64,000 bases of DNA from NCBI GenBank assembly GCA_025655455.1, contig JAHXIV010000016.1:29766-93765 (forward strand). The letters are read 5' to 3'. A program made the position numbers and the translations under genes. Below, one piece after another: positions 62,339-64,000 of the stretch (positions are counted from its first letter, which is position 1; each line of letters opens with the position of its first letter). Source of the DNA: a gamma proteobacterium symbiont of Taylorina sp. Its GTDB lineage: Bacteria > Pseudomonadota > Gammaproteobacteria > GRL18. The notes beneath the pieces were generated by a model. That model worked only from the letters and a program-made list of their open reading frames with translations. It was not told the DNA's origin and made no database searches.

Positions 62339-63883
62339 TTAAATTGCTTCAATTTCTAATAATAAAGGATATGGTATTCTTTTAGTTAGAATGATGTTTC
62401 GAAGAAATGCTTGTAACCAATAAGAAAGTTCACACTTCTTAAGTGCATCAGAAAGCACATCAAAGGATTTACCATCATGAGGTAAAGCAACCCAGTTTTC
62501 TTGGGGTATATGTGAATATTTTAGTAGACCCTTAGAATTTAATTGAAAGCTTCTTTTAAATCTATAATTCATAATACTAAAATGGGAAAAGCATGATTCA
62601 GACTCTAGTTGTGTAAAACACCTCTTAGAAAGTCTCAACCTATCGTTAATAATCTGATTGACTGGCACTTCCAAAATTAAATCAAATTTTGTTTTTTCAA
62701 AGCCAATGGTGAGATTAGAATTCCTGTAACGAATGTGAAAGTTGCACTCACTTTTCACATTCTTGAATGTTGAAAATAGATCACACACGGTCATTTTACC
62801 TTCATTCACTTCAACTACTTCATTGTGTGAAAGTACATGATTTGAAAAATTAATTTCCGTTGGGGGATAGTTAACTAAATATCTTTTCTTTCGACTATCT
62901 ACAATCACCCCGCCACTAAACTCAATCTTGGCCGAACTCTCATTCTGTGAGCAGGTAATCCCCTTGGAAAATATCTTCTCTAAAGATAAATCCTGATTAT
63001 CTAATTCATAAAAAGGTATTTCATAGAAGTCAATATGCTCTGCTCCATGAATACTATTATTAAGATCAACACGAACCGACTCAACACCAAGTACGCTTGC
63101 TATCATCCCCACTAAACCAAGTGAATCTTTTTTATTAATTCCTAGAATCATTGACCTGAAATCTGCAATACTCTTTCCAAAGATACTTGAAGACACCCAA
63201 TACCCAGCGCTGTTTGAGAGAAATAAAGAAAATCCATTCGCGAAGCAACTCTCTATTTGATAAAATGACGTAACTTTTTGAGTTGTCAAATTCTGATCTC
63301 TACTTATCAACTCATATAAATCAGGTCCAAAGCCTTCTGTGATACAAATAATTTCAATTGTATTTTTGTTAACCTCAATATGCTCTTGCTTTGGAACCGG
63401 AGTGCTCAAATGTGTGTTATGCTTAAGGTAGATAATTAACTGTTGTGATATACGATCTATAAACTCAGGATTTGAGAGTTTCTTTTTACTTCTATTTTTT
63501 AGGCATCCTTCATTCCTTCGAATTAAGCTCTTGGCATTCTCTTCCGTTTTTCTTTGTCTTAAAGGAAATTTATGTTCTAGAGCATTTAGCTCTATTTCTG
63601 AAAGAAGTGATTGAGAGAATGGGAAATTTCGAAGTTTATTTTTACCCGTACCTTGTTTGAAGGTAATCTGAGATTGTTCACAATTCAATTTTTCCTGGAC
63701 TTCAGCACTAAGAGTTCTCCATATTTTTTCGAAGTCATCACCAAGAGGGTTCTTATGCAGATTCTCAGAAGATATTTTATCAAACGCCCACATGAGTTTA
63801 ATGTAGGGTTCATAGAACGAGCGAGCTTCCATATCTTCTACAGCTAGAATTTGTTGAACTGCATAGCATATTACCAGGCTCAA
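62339..63883 (-). CDS. Unknown 514-residue protein, probably 5'-truncated
   Basis: No recognised family. Mixed alpha/beta, no signal peptide or membrane helix, with a basic stretch near residues 125-137 (NRSKKKLSNPEF). The only start in the frame is a TTG at 63883, yet the same frame continues upstream with protein-like sequence (TTSQIWKRDDRG) to 63919, where it meets a TAG at 63920-63922 at the edge of an insertion sequence. I infer that the native 5' end was removed by the insertion. It lies inside the tRNA-bordered accessory region. Confidence 0.6.
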   Translation of the reverse strand: MSLVICYAVQQILAVEDMEARSFYEPYIKLMWAFDKISSENLHKNPLGDDFEKIWRTLSAEVQEKLNCEQSQITFKQGTGKNKLRNFPFSQSLLSEIELNALEHKFPLRQRKTEENAKSLIRRNEGCLKNRSKKKLSNPEFIDRISQQLIIYLKHNTHLSTPVPKQEHIEVNKNTIEIICITEGFGPDLYELISRDQNLTTQKVTSFYQIESCFANGFSLFLSNSAGYWVSSSIFGKSIADFRSMILGINKKDSLGLVGMIASVLGVESVRVDLNNSIHGAEHIDFYEIPFYELDNQDLSLEKIFSKGITCSQNESSAKIEFSGGVIVDSRKKRYLVNYPPTEINFSNHVLSHNEVVEVNEGKMTVCDLFSTFKNVKSECNFHIRYRNSNLTIGFEKTKFDLILEVPVNQIINDRLRLSKRCFTQLESESCFSHFSIMNYRFKRSFQLNSKGLLKYSHIPQENWVALPHDGKSFDVLSDALKKCELSYWLQAFLRNIILTKRIPYPLLLEIEAI

Positions 63884-63910
63884 TCCTCTGTCATCACGTT
63901 TCCATATTTG

Positions 63911-64000
63911 TGATGTGGTCTAATGGATTTGTACAGTCTAGTTAAGTAAGATCAACTTAACAGGAGACTGAGAAATGAGTAAAAGGAAAAAATATACAAA
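63911..64000 (+). mobile_element. Left end of a probable IS3-family insertion sequence
   Basis: TGATGTGGTCTAATGG at about 63911 begins a run unrelated to the truncated gene, with a TG terminus as in IS3-type ends; AGGAG at 63962-63966 precedes the orfA ATG at 63975. The element continues past the window edge, so the family and the right end are unconfirmed. Confidence 0.6.
63975..64000 (+). CDS. Transposase OrfA (first residues)
   Basis: The visible N-terminus MSKRKKYT is the typical basic start of IS3-family OrfA HTH proteins. AGGAG lies 8 nt upstream. Only nine codons are in view. Confidence 0.5.

Noticed and set aside
1..64000. CRISPR arrays and rRNA genes
   Set aside because: No regularly spaced 20-40 nt repeats and no rRNA-like conserved segments were seen.

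Overview
The window reads as a chromosome segment of an AT-rich, motile, chemolithoautotrophic gammaproteobacterium of the sulfur-oxidiser type. Evidence: a form II RuBisCO operon with its CbbQ/CbbO activase and CbbR-type regulator, a dense block of multiheme c-type cytochromes, a polA gene about 8 kb from a DUF2782 gene (a family I recall next to polA in pseudomonads), a chemoreceptor behind a sigma-28-like promoter, and several c-di-GMP and two-component proteins. The species cannot be named from the sequence alone.

Layout. 0-1.1 kb: divergent sulfotransferase (cut by the window edge) and a Stealth-like surface-polysaccharide protein. 1.2-4.4 kb: PilZ protein, a 36-residue-repeat coiled-coil protein and a GAF-GAF-PAS class III nucleotide cyclase. 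4.4-11.3 kb: cbbM-cbbQ-small protein-cbbO-histidine phosphatase on the minus strand, with divergent cbbR; hairpins and a terminator-like structure lie between cbbM and cbbQ. 11.3-17.5 kb: beta-CASP RNA-processing-type MBL protein, GDP-mannose genes (manC and a phosphomannomutase) and a caspase-like periplasmic protein. 17.6-23.7 kb: MCP with a zinc-binding CZB domain and two histidine kinases. 23.7-27.2 kb: polA and a Crp/Fnr regulator.

27.4-34.0 kb is the most distinctive block: a pentaheme c554-like cytochrome, a membrane-anchored octaheme tetrathionate-reductase-type cytochrome, a cytochrome b, an octaheme HAO-like protein, a NapC/NrfH-type tetraheme quinol dehydrogenase, and three small paralogous two-helix membrane proteins with paired cysteines. 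I infer a quinol-linked respiratory module acting on nitrogen or sulfur oxy-compounds. A second pentaheme paralogue lies alone at 47.8-48.9 kb.

34.4-49.9 kb: DUF2782 protein, TRAP transporter membrane subunits without a binding protein, a long diguanylate cyclase, a 1303-residue FAD/Fe-S 2-hydroxyacid dehydrogenase fusion, YceI, a TVP38-disulfide-reductase fusion, a CPXCG/DUF924/N-terminal-glutamine amidase trio, and a sugar-phosphate mutarotase. 50.3-56.4 kb: a signalling cluster (Cache-PAS kinase, periplasmic binding protein, sensor kinase, REC-GGDEF) whose two kinase cores are almost identical.

56.6-64 kb is accessory DNA: two decayed GNAT genes, an orphan HisC-like aminotransferase, a RelB/YafQ toxin-antitoxin pair, a 45-nt 3' fragment of a CAU-anticodon tRNA (an island junction), a nucleotidyltransferase plus HTH pair, a UPF0175-like protein, and a 514-residue unknown whose 5' end appears cut by an insertion sequence that starts at the right edge. 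Tandem and dispersed short repeats lie in several intergenic spaces.
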